A stretch of DNA of 6,235 nt from an uncultured Collinsella sp. Its GTDB lineage: Bacteria; Actinomycetota; Coriobacteriia; Coriobacteriales; Coriobacteriaceae. How positions within the stretch are numbered: position 1 is the stretch's first letter; each line of letters opens with the position of its first letter. The notes beneath the pieces are model-generated. The model worked only from the letters and a program-made list of their open reading frames with translations. It had not been told where the DNA came from and did not search any database. This document shows positions 6,106-6,235 of this stretch, piece by piece. The position numbers and the translations under genes are program-made. Location: NCBI GenBank assembly GCA_900541665.1, contig UQKV01000078.1, positions 1 through 6,235 of the forward strand. Direction: 5' to 3'.

Positions 6106-6172
6106 AGTTGCGGTGAAATACGGACTAAAATCGCCCTTTCGGGCACCAAACAGCCCCTATTCCACCGCAACT
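6106..6172. repeat. Long imperfect palindrome after ppx (candidate dispersed repeat/MITE-like element)
   Basis: The arms AGTTGCGGTGAAATA (6106-6120) and TATTCCACCGCAACT (6158-6172) are complementary in 14 of 15 positions. Pairing continues inward to 6126/6152, giving 21 positions with three mismatches (6116/6162, 6121/6157, 6124/6154) and no gaps. An inner hairpin GCCC-TTTC-GGGC lies at 6133-6144. It starts 3 bases after the ppx stop codon. There is no T tract on either side, so simple termination is not its best explanation, though it could end or protect the transcript. Its length, symmetry and position after a gene fit a dispersed palindromic repeat; copy number cannot be seen here. Confidence 0.7.
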
Positions 6173-6235
6173 CAACAGCCGGCACCTGGGGACGTTCCTT
6201 TTAATATGAGCAGGACATTGTCAAGAGGCAAAATC
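6173..6235. other. Non-coding tail with no supportable gene
   Basis: The tail contains TGGGGACGTTCC (6187-6198), centred on ACGT with a near-palindromic flank, then an AT-rich TTTTAATAT, then the 9-base palindrome GACATTGTC (6214-6222). On the - strand, TTGACA appears (6224-6219), but no -10 box stands at a workable distance. An ATG at 6206 opens a 10-codon frame that runs off the window end without a ribosome binding site. My recollection is that similar GGGGACGTTCC stretches recur between genes in Collinsella-like genomes; that is not verified here. Confidence 0.35.

Noticed and set aside
6202..6224. - strand promoter with TTGACA in the window tail
   Set aside because: The nearest AT-rich hexamer (ATATTA) is only 11 bases away, too close for a normal sigma-70 promoter.
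1..6235. CRISPR arrays, tRNA/rRNA genes, phage genes or defence cassettes
   Set aside because: No regularly spaced repeats, RNA-gene signatures, integrase/transposase genes or defence domains were seen on either strand.

Overview
The window is GC-rich, densely coded on the + strand, and looks like the chromosome of a member of the Coriobacteriia, most likely Collinsella or a close relative. This assignment rests on three things: base composition, the C-terminal half of the gene order (mazG, eno, ftsB/divIC, ppx, the arrangement known from Actinobacteria such as the Mycobacterium tuberculosis Rv1021-Rv1026 region), and the presence of a SpoVB/MurJ-like flippase directly before mazG. It is inferred by recognition only, not by a database search.

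Layout. Positions 1-114 are the last 37 codons of a gene that begins outside the window, recognised as a purine nucleoside phosphorylase C-terminus. After 41 bases comes a 534-residue multi-spanning lipid-linked oligosaccharide flippase (156-1760). A short intercistronic hairpin follows, then mazG, a nucleotide pyrophosphohydrolase (1817-2635), which ends at a clear intrinsic terminator (2640-2685). A 189-base gap holds that terminator, a likely promoter and a 13-base imperfect direct repeat. Then comes enolase (2825-4114) with its own strong terminator (4187-4218). A likely extended -10 promoter (4258-4266) starts a two-gene unit: a FtsB/DivIC-type septum protein with unusually long tails (4310-5080), and 20 bases later a Ppx/GppA-type exopolyphosphatase (5101-6102). 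The last 130 bases hold no supportable gene. They contain a long imperfect palindrome (6106-6172) that looks like a dispersed repeat or small non-autonomous element.

The genes are housekeeping: purine salvage, envelope precursor transport, nucleotide-pool cleaning, glycolysis, cell division and polyphosphate/(p)ppGpp-related metabolism. I see three or four transcription units: (pnp)-flippase-mazG, eno, and ftsB-ppx, with the hairpin at 1765-1780 possibly modulating the first.

I did not find a convincing undescribed system. The items most worth a second look are the terminal palindrome and the adjoining tail, the direct repeat bracketing the eno promoter, the extended FtsB-like protein, and a substitution in the first nucleotide-binding loop of the Ppx protein.
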